The notes under the pieces were generated by a model. That model saw only the letters and a list, made by a program, of their open reading frames with translations, had not been told where the DNA came from and ran no database searches. Of a stretch of 64,000 bases of DNA, positions 12,206-24,410 are shown one piece after another (positions within the stretch are counted from its first letter, which is position 1; the number at the start of each line of letters is the position of its first letter). Made by a program: the position numbers and the translations under genes. This stretch comes from Anaeramoeba flamelloides. Taxonomy: Eukaryota > Metamonada > Anaeramoebidae. Where the stretch lies: assembly GCA_027625915.1 (NCBI GenBank), contig JANTQA010000023.1, forward strand, positions 10,354,001 through 10,418,000, in the 5' to 3' direction.

Positions 12206-12907
12206 CTATTTTTCATTTTCTTTTTCATTTTCTTTTTTATTTTCAAATTCTTGTGTTTGAAGAATTGAAACGAGCCATTTGAAGCCCTCATAAAGGCCTT
12301 CCCCAAGAATGGCTTTACATGGTTGAATTAACCATTTTCGATCTCTGAATTTATTTAAATCAAACGTTTCAATTATTTCTTGTGGATTCATTGAGTTTGG
12401 TAGATCTTGTTTATTGGCAAAAATCAATATAGGAAGCGATTTCAATTTTTCCAAATTGAAAAAATAGTGTATTTGCTTTTTGTTCTCTTCAATTGAAAAA
12501 CTTTCATGATTCGCTGAATCAATTACATAAATTAATGAATTGATATTTCCAAAATGAGTCTCCAGTGGTGGATAAATTCTACCACTGCCACCAACCTTTT
12601 GCAGTTTTATTTGTATTATGGTTAGAGAGAAAGAGACAACTTTTTATTATTCCACAAAATTTAATTGGAATTAGCTTTTAAACAAAACAAAAACAAAATA
12701 CTTTACATCAAAACATGACAAACGTGTCTTCTTGTACCACAAAGTCTCAGCAGTCAGCCCAATTGTTGGGATCCATGTCCGAATTTCCCCAAGTTTAAGT
12801 TTGTATAAAATAGTTGTTTTTCCGGCTGAATCAAGACCAATCATCGGTGTATTTAGACCTTCCTCCCAAAGAACTTTAGAAAACAATTTTTGAAAAGGGT
12901 TACCCAT
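12206..12907 (-). CDS. ARF/ARL-family small GTPase, divergent (Q71S)
   Basis: Two exons: 12707-12907 and 12206-12595, joined across a 111-bp GTAAAG...AAAAG intron to give 196 residues. ARF-family GTPases recruit coats and effectors to membranes. Seen: Gly2 for myristoylation and an amphipathic N-terminal helix, P-loop GLDSAGKTT (24-32), switch I PTIG with Thr48, G3 FDVGG, NKQD, and the ARF-like ending GEGLYEGFKWL followed by a Glu/Lys/Asn-rich tail absent from ordinary ARFs. The numbering matches ARF1 without gaps through residue 71, where the catalytic glutamine is replaced by serine (DVGGS). Loss of Gln71 in ARF1 greatly slows GTP hydrolysis, so this protein may stay GTP-bound or need an unusual GAP. 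Family sure; exact ARL class not assigned. Confidence 0.93.
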
Positions 12908-14100
12908 CTACAAAGAAGTAAAAATATTGGAAAATGATTTGTAGAAAAATGAATTAAAAATTTAAATTTGTTCTTTTCTATTAATTTTAAAGACACGTTT
13001 CAGAAAATATTTTTTCCTTTCAAGGATAACCAGAATCAGAGAAATTCAGTTTGGTGTTTCTGAGGGAATAATATTTATCATAACAAATCTTTTTCAAACC
13101 TAAACTAAATTTCATAATAAATGGCCAAATATTTTAAAACTTTTTTTTATTTTATTTTTAGATGAAAAAAAGAATTTCTAGGTATAGAACTGAATATTAA
13201 AATAGTAATTTTTTGATTTTTATTGATAAATTCAATTTATAGAAATATTTATTTTCAAAATTTGTTTTTTAATGTACCTCTGATTTTGAAGTGGAGTTTA
13301 GTTTTGATTAAAATAAGTAATATTGAGGTATTTAAGAAGATTTAATTATGAACACCCTGACTGCAATATTCCAATATAATCTCAGATTTTATGGGTTGGT
13401 ATCGTTTTAAAAATGTAAAAAAATAGGAAAAAACATTTATAAACTTCTGGAATAATTGCCCAGAGTTATTTCTTTTATAATATATCTTTGTATTTTAAAA
13501 AATATGATTATAAAATAATAAAGTTAATTGAACCTTTTTCTTTTTCTTTGTAAAGGGTCTTGTCTCTTAGCATGGATTTACTGCCCATTCAAAGGGTGAT
13601 TTCCCTCCTAATATGACAAATTAAAATAGGACTTGTTTTGGTTTTTAAAATAAAAATAACAAAAAAACAATTTATAGGATCTCATTAACAAATAATAAAA
13701 TAAACAAAAAAAGTTACTCAAAAGGATATCGAAAAGAATAAAAAAATCAAAAAAATATAAAAATTTTCTGGTATCTCAAGAAAAAGATAAAATTATCCTA
13801 AAAATCAAGATTTACGATTTTTCCACGTTCAAATAATTCAAAGAATAAATATAAAAATTTTATAGAAGCACAATTTTAAAATTATCAATAAGTTAAAAAA
13901 TTCCAAGAATATAAATTTTGTTAATAAATAAAATTTTAATAAAAATATAAATTAAACAAAAAAAATTCAAAAGTTATCCCAATTCCGAAAAACCAATTTT
14001 AATAATTAAACTTATCTTATTGTTTGGGGAAAAGGGTGAAACGTGGTTTTTAATTGTGAATAGTACAGAAAATGAAAAGTAAGATCAATGAAAAAAGAAT

Positions 14101-14266
14101 ACTGGTATTTGAATTATAAATGGGAAAAGATTTTCACCCCTTTTTTCTAATCTTCCTTCAATACAAAGTGTTCCCAGAAGAATTGTGATGTAGTTTGCGA
14201 CTCTATTTGAAAAAGGAAATTCAAAATGAAGTGAAAATTATTCTCATATATAATTCAAATACCAAT
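14101..14266. mobile_element. MITE C, copy 1
   Basis: About 166 bp with terminal inverted repeats: CTGGTATTTGAATTATAAAT on the left, matched by ATAATTCAAATACCA on the right. TA flanks the ends. Inside each end GAAAATTTTCACTT-like sequence follows. Related copies lie at 33.3, 44.8 and 50.9 kb, with a half copy at 29.7 kb. Non-coding. Confidence 0.85.
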
Positions 14267-14689
14267 AAATAAATAGAGTCAAAATGGAGGATTCAACACA
14301 ATAACAATTCTTTTACTATTAACCTTTGGTATGTGGTTTTCTTTGGTTAATCAATTTATTAAAAATTTGTTCAAAAAATTAACTATTTTGGAGATCTCCA
14401 AAAACACTCTTACAATTTTGATAAGAAAGTAGAGTTAAATTAAGTTGTTTGGTTTGATTGAAAATAATATAATGGACAATTATTTGAAGGTAATTGTATT
14501 GTTATTTTAATTGGGTTTACTTTTCATTTTCAGTAATATTAATAATTTAAAAAAAATGTTTTGAAATTTTTTTCCCGAAAAGTTATTTTATAATTCCAAA
14601 TTCAACAATTTTTTTATTTTGAAGCAAATTATATTCATTAATTACAAAATCTGTTTTAATCAAATTCAAATCTCATTGCGAGACTGTCC

Positions 14690-14822
14690 CCTCTCTAAAT
14701 TTGAAAAAGTAAGGATTTTGTAGCGTTCTTTCGATAATAGTAACTCCGCTGAACCTTAAAAAATCATAAAAACAATCTTCGATAGCTCAAAAACTGCCAA
14801 ATAGTGTCACTTTCGTACTTAA
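14690..14822 (+). repeat. Dispersed repeat D, copy 1
   Basis: About 130 bp sharing AAATTTGAAAAAGTAAG near the left and a right end GCCAAATAGTGTCACTTT with the copy at 17690-17826 inside the CoA-transferase intron, in the same orientation. Confidence 0.6.
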
Positions 14823-15466
14823 AATAGTGGTATTTAATCAAATAATTTCATAATAAAATAATTTGGAATTAGAATGATTGTATTGGGAAATTTTTTCTCA
14901 AAATGTGTAGGTTGTTTATTGTTGATTTTTAATTACGTATCACACATCTTGTTTCATAAATATTGTTACTTTTTAATTGGTATTATACACTCAATTAAAA
15001 ATATTATTTTTTTTTTTTCCAAAAATAATTGTTCAATATAATGACAATACCCTTTAGGGATTAGTATCTACCATGAAGAAGTCAAAAATCAAACTATATT
15101 GTAATCAAGTTTAAAGCATGTTAATTTCACTTGATTCAAAGGAATCGGGAAATTCTATCTAGTCGAAAAGTATTCAAATTTTTGCATATATGAGTAAAAA
15201 GTTCAACAATTCAATAAAAAAAAAAGTTACATTTTGAGATTAATTTAAAGATCCAATCACAAATATTCAAATTTCAGATTTGATAAATACTTTTTTTAAA
15301 TTAACCTTAAATTTTCAATTATAATAAAAAAATTACTATTATAATATTCAGTTCGATATAGTAGAAATATTTGTTTTTCAACTAGAAATAAAATAAAAAA
15401 AAAGAAAAAAAAAATAGGGTAATTTATTAAAAAAGAATATGCGCCTTTCAAAAAATAAATCAATTC

Positions 15467-15498
<32 letters not shown>

Positions 15499-15662
15499 TA
15501 TATTAAAAAGTTGAAATTCTCAAATTTGTTTTAGGTTTTATTTTAAACAACGTTAAAATTTTGGAATAGGATTAAAATATTGAAACTATGGGTAAAGAAA
15601 ATAAGAAATATGATGGAGAACAAATTGGTAAATTTATTGATTAATGAAGATATCTTATAAAT

Positions 15663-18600
15663 TTATTTTTTTTCCCAATCAATGAAAGTTTGCCATCGTT
15701 CTGAAGCCTCTCTTGCAAGTCTTTCACGATGCATTGGATGTGCAATTGAAATGAGTAATCGTGCACGATCATGTAAATTTCTACCAAAAATGTCGACAAC
15801 ACCATATTCAGTACAAATATAATGAACAGTATGTCTTGAACAAGTAACTATAATAATTTAATTGAAAATTTGTTCAAAAAAAATTATAAATTGAATTGTA
15901 AGTATTAAAAAGCACAATAAAAAGAATTGAAGAAAAAAGAAAATTTAAAAAAATTTAAAATAGGGAAACGGAATAAAAAAAACTTACCACCAGCGCCTTC
16001 TTTTAACGCACTAGTGATTCTTGATTGTCCTCTTTTTGTGATTGAAGGAAGTGTGATAATTGGTTTACCACCTTCTGACATGGCTGCGCCTGCTTCAAAA
16101 TCTCTTTGACCACCAACACCGGAATACATTCTTAATCCAATTGAATCACCACAAACTTGTCCTGTAAGATCAACTTCAATAGCACTATTGATTGCAGTAA
16201 CTTTTGGATTCTGTGAAATGATTCTTGGATCATTCGTGATTAAACTTTCTTGCATATAAACAAGTGGATTATCATCCAAAAAGTTGTACATTCTATATTT
16301 AACATTAAATTAAAGATTTTAAAATTAAAAAAAATGAAAAAATTAGTAAATTTTTTTTTTTGGAATAAATATTAATATAAAATTTTTCATCCTTTTGTGG
16401 TAATTTATTAGTAATTTTTAAAAATCGGAACATAATTGCCGAATATCATAAGAAAATTACCTAATATTAAAAATTTTCATTGAAATTTTTTGAAAAAAAA
16501 ATTTGATTATAATTAAAAACTTTTTTAACTAGAAAAGCCTTTTGAAAAATTGTTAGAAGAAAATTTTTTCATAAAAAATTTAAAAAATAGATATTAAACT
16601 CTGTCTACTGTTTGTTGGATATTTTGAAAGATGTTTCTTCCTCACTTTTTTCAAATGTTTATATCTTGATCTTCTTGTTAATTAAATAATAAATTGAATT
16701 AAATTATTTGACTTCTACTTGTTCAAAAAAAGAGAATATCACCAATCCGATTTATTAAAAATAATATTCTTTACAAAGCTAATTAACATCTTTTTTTAAA
16801 AAGTACAGCCATTTTAAAAGGGAGAGGAATGTTATTTTTTAAAAAGTGTTAATCAATTTAAATAAAAGAGTTAACCAAATAGTTTGAGCAGCACTTTTTG
16901 AAAGCTTTGATTCCAAACTTTTTTAAGGATATTCATTAATTTCATATTTACCTTTTGTGTATGTTAGGTAGTACTTAAAAAATAAACTCTTTCTTCTAAG
17001 ACTTTAATAAATCTTGTAAAAAAAACAAAAAAAGATAAATGAGGGGCTTAGTAACTTACAGTTAATTTGCCCCCATAGTCAAGGAGTGGTTTGTAACCAC
17101 ATAAAATAACATGATGAAATTGCACTTCTTTCGATTGACTAAATTCAAATCAAAAAATAAATCATAGGACTCTCAATTAAAAAAAATGCATTCACAAAAA
17201 AAAGATCAAAGGATATCAAAGACAAAAATTCAAATCTAGAAAAAAAGTCTAAAAGGATCTCAAAGACAAAAATCAAATAAAATAAAAAAAATTCACAGAT
17301 CTCAATAGAAAAAATCACAATGAAAAAAAAAATTCAATTAAACAAAAAAAAGTTTCAAAGGGTACTCAATTTCAAACATTCATACAAAAAAGAATTTAAT
17401 ACAATCATAAATCTCTTGTCAAAAAATTAATAAAAAAAAATCACATCATTCTCAATTTCTAAAAAAATTCCAAGAATCTAAATGCCATTAAATTCAATTA
17501 ATAAAATTCTCAATTAGCAAACAAAAATTAAAAATAGATCTTTGTTTTTTCAAAAACTAGAATTTTAAAGAAAAAAAGATTAATCATTCTTGTTTTATAT
17601 TTCTAAATGGTGAAATTTCTTTAATTTAAAACAATTTGTTCTCTTTCAGGACAAAATCAATTTAATTGGATTTAATCTGATTTTTTAGTTATTATGTAAC
17701 CCTGTAAATTTGAAAAAGTAAGTATTTTCGGTTATTCTTTTGTTATAAATAACCTTTTTGAGAAATGAAGATAAGGAAAAAAAAAAATCTACAAGATCTC
17801 AAAAATAGCCAAAGAGTGACACTTTGAAATCAAGCGCGTGTGTTTTTAGCATTTTATATATTCGAATGAATTAAATTTAAAATTGAGTGTACTCTTGAGC
17901 TCTTTTTTCTCAAAAATATCCTCAATTTTGATTGTTGATTTTTGAAGTCCGATCTTACACCAAAAGTTGGTTAGTTTTTGATTCGTAGTAGGTACTAAAA
18001 AAAAAAAAAAATAACCAAAAATTTTTTTTCTTCCAAATAAATCTACCCCCAAAAGTAAATTTTTCGAAAAAGTATTCAAAAAAAACTTGAGAAAAAAAAT
18101 AAAAGAAAAAAGAGAAAAAAAAAAAAAAAGTTAATTTACTTTTTTCCTCCCATAACAAAAGTAGCAGAGATAAATCCAGGTTGGAACTTTTTATATTTAT
18201 TTGTGATTACACCCTCTTCGACCAAATCAATTACACCTTCAGCGAACATTTCAGTGTGTACACCAAGATCTTTATGGTTATGTAAGCAGTCAAGGACTGT
18301 ATCTGGGATCCCGCCGAATCCCATTTGTAAAGTAGCGCCATCTTCGATGATCTCTGCCAAATGCTTACCGATTTTTTTTTCTGTTTCACCAGGTTTGGAG
18401 CCGACGAATTCTGGTAAAGGATCATCAACTTCAACGATCATGTCGATATCTTCGATGTGGATGGAAGCGTTACCTAAGGATCTTGGCATGTGTGGATTAA
18501 TTTGTGCAATGACTTTTTTGGAAACTTTTGCTGCGGCAAGGGACATTGTTACGTCAACACCAAAGGTACAGAATCCATGTTTGTCTGGTGGCGACAAATT

Positions 18601-19032
18601 AAGGAAACACCAGTCGGGGTGGATTACCTTTTGGTAATACAATTTTGGTTGTTCGCTTAAAAATTGTGGGATGTATGATCCATATCCTTTGTCGACGTTT
18701 TTACGTGTTGCGTTAGCAATGAAATGGTTGTTGGAAAAAAATTTTCCTTTGTATTTGGGATCTGCATAAGGAACAGGTCCCTCGGGAAGAAGATGGAAGA
18801 TTTCAAGATGGGTAAAGTCTTCTTCTCGATCGGTCAGTGCTTGTGCAATCTGAAGTGGATGCGCAGCAATAGAGTGGAAAAAAATTGAATCGCCATCTTT
18901 GACGCCTGCAACTGCTTCTTTTGGGCTGACAATTGGTGGCATTTGAATGGTGTCACGAAAGATGTGCTTAAGTCTTACAATTCCGAGTGGTAATCGGTTT
19001 AAATTTGGTTGTAAAGAAACTACAGAGAACAT
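15663..19032 (-). CDS. Acetyl-CoA hydrolase / acetate:succinate CoA-transferase family enzyme
   Basis: Three exons: 18140-19032, 15988-16292 and 15663-15847, giving 460 residues. The enzyme transfers CoA between acetyl-CoA and an acid such as succinate, releasing acetate; in anaerobic eukaryotes it works in hydrogenosomes or related organelles with succinyl-CoA synthetase to make ATP. Seen: HGFCTFGVDV (152-161), GFGGIPDTV (238-246), HTEMFAEG with the expected catalytic Glu261, and after the first junction AINSAIEVDLTGQV, YSGVGGQRDF and a C-terminal VHYICTEYGVVDIFG block. The first ~30 residues (MFSVVSL..., basic, no acidic residue before about 27) look like an organelle presequence. Intron 1 is 1,847 bp, far longer than any other in the window; intron 2 is 140 bp. 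It is divergent from the thiolase gene 744 bp away. Whether it prefers succinate cannot be told from sequence. Confidence 0.95.
16293..18139 (-). other. Oversized intron of the CoA-transferase gene
   Basis: GTAAAT...ATAG intron of 1,847 bp; the other seven introns here are 111-335 bp. It contains repeat D copy 2 (about 17690-17826) and A-rich sequence with no ORF of interest, consistent with growth by repeat insertion. Confidence 0.85.
17690..17826 (+). repeat. Dispersed repeat D, copy 2 (intronic)
   Basis: Matches 14690-14822 in order and orientation: AAATTTGAAAAAGTAAG, ATTTT, a TCTCAAAAATAGCCAAA-like right part and a GTGACACTTT end. Lies inside intron 1 of the CoA-transferase gene. Confidence 0.6.
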
Positions 19033-19776
19033 GTTTTGAAAATTTGAAAAAGTAGGAAAAATAAAAAAAATATTTAGTATTTTCGAAAATCATTTTGTGA
19101 GAAAGTAGATTGAAAACAAAACAATATTCTAGTGGTTTTTAAACTTTACTTTCTATTACCACTTAAAAAAATTGATCAGAAAAAGAGAAAAAAACAAAAA
19201 TTGGAGTTCTTTGAAAAAACATTAACGAATTTCTTATTAGATGGTTAGAGAAAATTTTTTCTTCTTTTCTTTATTGATCGAAAATTAAAAAAAGAAAAAT
19301 TCCTAAAACATAAAAAAGTTGTTTGGGTTTCAACAAAAAAAACTTTTTTTTTGATTGGAAAGAGATGTTTTATGAATTCTGAGAACAGAAAAAAAAAAGC
19401 AAGTAACAAAACATATCCAATGGTTTGGGGAATGATTCTTTATTGACAAACAATGGTAAAAAAATATTTAACTAAAATTCAAAAGAGAAAAGCAATTATT
19501 TTCCCCCTTTCTCAAAACAAAAAAGAAATAGGAAAAAAAAACACAAAAAGTAAAAAAGAGAAGCAATTTGTGGGGAATTGGTCTTTTTTGTTAAAAAGAA
19601 GCAACAAAAAGAGAAAAAAAATTAAATTCATACAATTAACAAGCAGAGTGTTCTTTGAAAATAAAGTAAAAAAATTATAAAAAAGAGAGAGCGTTTCTCA
19701 CCAGTGTTTCATTAACAAAACAAACCAAATTTCAAAAACAAGGATTTATTTTTTTATTTTCTATTTTTCTAAAGTA
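19033..19776. promoter_or_regulatory. Shared divergent promoter region
   Basis: 744 bp between the start codons of two divergently transcribed acetyl-CoA enzymes. It is AT-rich and carries no ORF I would accept. The side next to the thiolase start has a G-poor, A/C-rich stretch (AACAAAACAAACC). No core promoter motif can be named. Co-regulation is inferred from the head-to-head layout and shared pathway. Confidence 0.45.
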
Positions 19777-21030
19777 ATGTTTTCCTTAACTTCCAAGAAC
19801 AAGTCTCTTGTTAGAATACCTAAAGGCGTTTCGAGGTTTAATACCTTTTCAAATGTTTATATTGCAAGTGCCGTAAGGACACCAATTGGCGCATTTGGAG
19901 GGAGCTTATCAAAATTGTCTTGTGTTGATTTAGCAAGCGCCGTAATGAAAGAAGCAATTTCCCGAGCCAACATCTCCAAGGATCAAGTCGACGAAGTATG
20001 CTTTGGCCACGTTTTAACAGCAGGCGCAGGACAGTGCCCTGTCCGACAAGCCTCGATCAAGTCTGGAATCCCAAAAAGCGTACCATGCACGGGTGTCAAC
20101 AAGGTCTGTTCTTCGGGGCTCAAGGCCATCCACTATGGATCACAGTCGATCCAATTAAACCAATCAGACATTGTCCTCTGTGGCGGGACTGAAAGTATGA
20201 GCAATGTGCCCTATTACATTGAAAAGGCAAGATTCAGCGGGATGAAATTTGGTGACAAAAAGCTCATTGACGGGATGATCAAAGACGGGCTTTGGGACAG
20301 CTTCAATGATTTCCATATGGGCTTCGCAGGGGATCTCTGCGCACAAAATGAGAAAATCTCGCGCCAAGAATTGGACGACTTTGCCGCAAGCAGCTACAAA
20401 AAAGCAATTAAAGCACAGGAAGAGGGGCTGTTTGACAACGAAATCGTTCCATTGGTTATCAAGGGAAGGAGAGGCAAGGAAACAGTTGTCTCCATGGATG
20501 AAGAACCAGGGAGATTTAATGAAAAAAAATTACGCGCACTGAAGCCTGCCTTTAACCGAAAAACTGGCTCGTGCACAGCAGGAAATTCAAGTTCCTTAAA
20601 TGACGGTGCAGCTGGTCTCTTATTGGTCAATGAGAAAACTCTGAAGAAATACTCGTTAAAGCCCTTGGCAAGAATTCTCGAATTTGCAGATTTTGCACAC
20701 GAGCCAGAAAAATTCACAACAGCCCCAACTGGTGCAATTAAGAACCTCTTAAAAAAAGCTAGACTCACCATTGAAGATATTGACTCTTGGGAAATCAACG
20801 AAGCATTTTCGGTTGTTTCACTAGCAGTCGCTAACCAATTAAAAATACCTTTAGAATTGATTAACCAATTTGGTGGTGCAGTTGCAATGGGACACCCAAT
20901 TGGCTGCTCAGGTGCCAGGATCTTGGTTACTCTATTGAGTGTTCTTAGCCATACAGGCGGTAAAAGAGGTGTTGCAGCAATTTGCAATGGTGGTGGTGGT
21001 GCAAGCTCCGTTTTAATTGAAAGACTTTAA
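19777..21030 (+). CDS. Acetyl-CoA C-acetyltransferase (thiolase)
   Basis: Single exon, 417 residues, normal length for acetoacetyl-CoA thiolase plus a short N-terminal extension. It condenses two acetyl-CoA to acetoacetyl-CoA or the reverse. Seen: start of the thiolase fold VYIASAVRTPIGAFGG (27-42), nucleophile Cys111 in NKVCSSG, NEAF motif, His373 in AMGHPIGCSG, and second catalytic Cys403 in CNGGGGASS. The first ~25 residues (MFSLTSKNKSLVRIPKGVSR) are basic, lack acidic residues and begin with MFS like the neighbouring CoA-transferase, suggesting import into the same organelle. The middle of the gene uses many C-ending codons and is clearly GC-richer than both its own ends and its neighbours, compatible with strong expression or with acquisition by transfer; the sequence alone does not decide. 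Confidence 0.97.
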   Translation: MFSLTSKNKSLVRIPKGVSRFNTFSNVYIASAVRTPIGAFGGSLSKLSCVDLASAVMKEAISRANISKDQVDEVCFGHVLTAGAGQCPVRQASIKSGIPKSVPCTGVNKVCSSGLKAIHYGSQSIQLNQSDIVLCGGTESMSNVPYYIEKARFSGMKFGDKKLIDGMIKDGLWDSFNDFHMGFAGDLCAQNEKISRQELDDFAASSYKKAIKAQEEGLFDNEIVPLVIKGRRGKETVVSMDEEPGRFNEKKLRALKPAFNRKTGSCTAGNSSSLNDGAAGLLLVNEKTLKKYSLKPLARILEFADFAHEPEKFTTAPTGAIKNLLKKARLTIEDIDSWEINEAFSVVSLAVANQLKIPLELINQFGGAVAMGHPIGCSGARILVTLLSVLSHTGGKRGVAAICNGGGGASSVLIERL

Positions 21031-24000
21031 ATTGTGTTCATTTGAGTATTTCATCAAATACTAATTTTTTTTTATTCTTCTTTATTTTTGTTTAATTTTT
21101 GATTAGTTGACTAGTTTATTGACTAACTAATAAATAAAGTTTTAGTACAAAAAAAGTCATCATAATTTGCTTTTGAATTCAAAGAAAATTTTTTATTTTA
21201 TTCTTTTTTAATAGCCTTTCTAGTAGAAATATAAAAAATATTTCCCTTTTGTTAAAGATAAGCTTAAGGACTACATTTTTGGGTGAAAACGCTGAAATTG
21301 TGGATAAAAACCGTCTTGAAATGGTTCTTAAATCTCAGTTTTATTTAATTATGAGAATTTCTTTTACAAAAAAATGTGAAATTTTCACAATTTTACCCTT
21401 TTCATAATTTTAACCTTAAATAGATCATCACAAAATTTGATTGTAAAAACTAATAATTTTCTTTTCAAATCGATAAACATAAATAAAAATTAACCTCATG
21501 CTGTTCAAAATATTGTTTTTAGTTACTCTTATAAGTTTGAAATGTTTTATAATTTGAACTTGTACTTGTAAATTCATTAAAATTAATTTTTTTTTAAAAT
21601 TTTTCATTCAAAAATCTATTTTGAAATTTTTTTTTTTTGTTTTTAATTAAGAAATGAGTAATTTTTTTTGTCCAATTTCTTTAGAATGAAAATTATTTTT
21701 GAGAATTTAAAGGAAAACAACATAATAACTAACCACCCACTGATAAGGGAAACATAACATTTAAAGTAAGAAAATTTAGACAAAGTAAAAAAAAAAAAAT
21801 ACAGATGAATTCAGCACAAAGATAAAAGTGAGATAACTCATGGCAACTGTAAAATTTTAGGTGGTTTTATCATCATTTGAATTTTTTTCAAAAAAGCTTT
21901 AACACTTGAAATTTATGAAAAGGTAGATACTTATGATTGGTGGATACTATTGCTGTGTGGATATTTACCTATGAATTTCAAGAAAAATAGTGTGAAATAG
22001 CAATTTTTTTTTTTGAAAATTGTGATCCGAGTCTTTTAGATTTTAATGTCAATTCTGTAAAGTTGAAGTAAAAGAAATTTTATTTAAATTTGAAAGTTTA
22101 AGAGAGAGTAGATCTTTGATTAATTGTAAATTTTTTTTATCATTTTTTTCAAAAACAATAAACAAATCCATAAACCAACCCAAATATTTTAGGAAATAAA
22201 AAACCGATTTTAAATTATCTAAAAATGTTTAAACAATTGAATATATGATATATTTTAACCACATTATTGGAATATATAACATAATTTATAATTTATGACG
22301 ATAGTATAAACGGACCTGAAATTTAAATTGAAATTTATTACGAGCCTAAAGTAATAAATATAATGTTATATCAAAAAAAGATTTTGACTATATTTTCATA
22401 CAAAGGATTAAAAAAATAAATATGTATAAATAAATTCAGGTATAAATCAAAAGTTTTTTTTTTTTTTTTTTACTGACCAATTTGATATTGGTGGAGTTTA
22501 TTTATTTTGTCAACCGAGAGAATGTATTTGTTTTTGAAAATTAACTTTGAAATGTAATATTAAAATAATCAAAAATTCATTTTTTAAGAACCACATAATA
22601 TAAGATTAATGATAAATAAGAGATACCATAAATTCCCATTTAAGTTTATCTATAGAAAATATACTATGTGAAATTATATTTTACAAAAAAAACGTTGTTA
22701 AAAAAAAATTTTTTTTTTTGGTACAATTTTTCAAAAAAAAATACTTACAAAAATTTCTAAATTTCTTTAGAAAATTTAAATTGTTAAAAATTATATTGAT
22801 TAAGAAAAAATGTCTTCATTTGAACGTATATTACATGTTCTCAATTTTCTCAAGTTTAATAATGTTTAAAGAGATATAAAAGATTACATTTTTCGATTTT
22901 TTTTAAGATTTATGAAATGAATATAAATATCGAAAATAATCCTATAAAATTTTTACAAAAACAAAAATATCTTAGTAAAGAAAAACAAGAAATTGAATTA
23001 ATGGAATTTACACCAAAAGAAACCCTGTCATCACAAATCAAACAAATTGAAGCAACTGGGATATAAAAAAAGAAAAAAAAAATTGATCATTTTTATAAAA
23101 CCTTTAATTTTCACCCATGGATTCCTTTATCACTATCACAACCAGTTCTGGAATTTAAATTTCATTTAATAAATTAATATTTTCATTTTTAACCCCCCTC
23201 CAAATATATATTAATTATCTGTTGATTATTGGTCTAAACTCCTATGAAGCCAATTATTTTACATATTGTATTCAATACGTTTATCCCCTATTACACAAGC
23301 GATAACAATAAACATTTATTTTCTAAGAATATACAAATACTTTTCAACTAAAGGTGTAAAAAACAACCATTCAAATATCAATTGTTTTGTAGATTTGAAA
23401 TTTGAAGAGTAAATAATAAATAAGCACATAATAGACATCAGAGAAAAGATGATTTCGCCAAGGTAGAAATGCATTCTGTATATATCTACATGTTTTTTTT
23501 TTTTTATTATTCTTCAAAGTTCAATTATATAAAACAATTGATATTTGTAACTATTTTGTTCCTCTTTGCCAGAAATAAAATTTATTAACATTCCTTTTTA
23601 ATTTACCTTTTTTTGAATTACTTTTCTTTTTTATCAACAAAATCTAAGAATTCCATTTTAAAAATATTGTTATTTAGAGAGTAGCTCACCCCTTTAATTT
23701 GGACTCAATAATTATATTGCCCGAATATCTTCAAATCCCCACAACTGAGAATAATTCAATTTAGCTGAATAATGTATATATTTAAAACTAATTTAGTATA
23801 AAAGCGATATTACTCAAAGAAAAACTTTATTAATAATTAGACTATTCAAAAAAATGACAAATTCACAATTGGTAACATCCATAACTTGAGTCTTGGGGTA
23901 AAATTATCATCTAGATTAAACCATGAATTATTTATATTTTCTGAATTATTGACTAAATCTTATCAAAAAAAACCCTATCTTTTGAAATTATCCGTTTTTT

Positions 24001-24410
24001 TTTTTTTTTTTTTTTCTTATTCTGATACTATTTTAATTCATTATCCATTAAGATACAAAAGATAAAACAAAATTTTACAGTCAAGTCCTTCTTATTTTAA
24101 GAGATATTTTAAAATTATGAATGAAATTAGTTTAAAAATTTTCATACCATTTTTAAAGGTGAAACTTAATTGTTTTTTTATTCAAATTTTTCTTATAAAA
24201 TTGAACTATTTTTTTTTGGAGGAAAATATTTTATTTTTGTTCATTTATTATTACAATTTCCCCTTTTAATAACTGGGCTTATAGAAACCATTGTTAGTTT
24301 TTGATTATTGTCCCTCTGTATGATTATTTGAATTTGTAAACCTTATAGAATACAATAAACACACTATAACTTCTAAATAATTGGCAACTATCTCTGCCGG
24401 ATGATTTTTC
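21031..24410. other. Intergenic region
   Basis: AT-rich sequence with several poly-T runs (22454-22471 and 23996-24015, approximately). The only coding-like item is the 49-codon ORF at 22917. No RNA gene recognised. Confidence 0.55.
22917..23066 (+). CDS. Small 49-residue ORF, unidentified
   Basis: ATG at 22917 to TAA at 23064-23066. The peptide is hydrophilic and helix-like (KQKYLSKEKQEIELMEF, then TPKETLSSQIKQIEATGI), unlike the Phe/Ile/Lys translations typical of spacer here, and its second half is locally GC-richer. It could be a small gene, a stray exon or a relic. No family recognised. Confidence 0.3.
   Translation: MNINIENNPIKFLQKQKYLSKEKQEIELMEFTPKETLSSQIKQIEATGI

Larger units (their letters stand above)
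12908..15662. other. Intergenic region with MITE C and repeat D
   Basis: No gene. It contains MITE C copy 1 (14101-14266), repeat D copy 1 (about 14690-14822), and poly-A runs such as that at about 15471-15496. The first few hundred bases form the upstream region of the ARF-like gene. Confidence 0.6.

Noticed and set aside
18203-18637. 144-codon plus-strand ORF opposite the CoA-transferase
   Set aside because: Antisense shadow of a well-supported exon; the Ser/Pro-rich translation has no family match.
20394-20987. 197-codon minus ORF opposite the thiolase
   Set aside because: Antisense shadow produced by the GC-rich thiolase codons.
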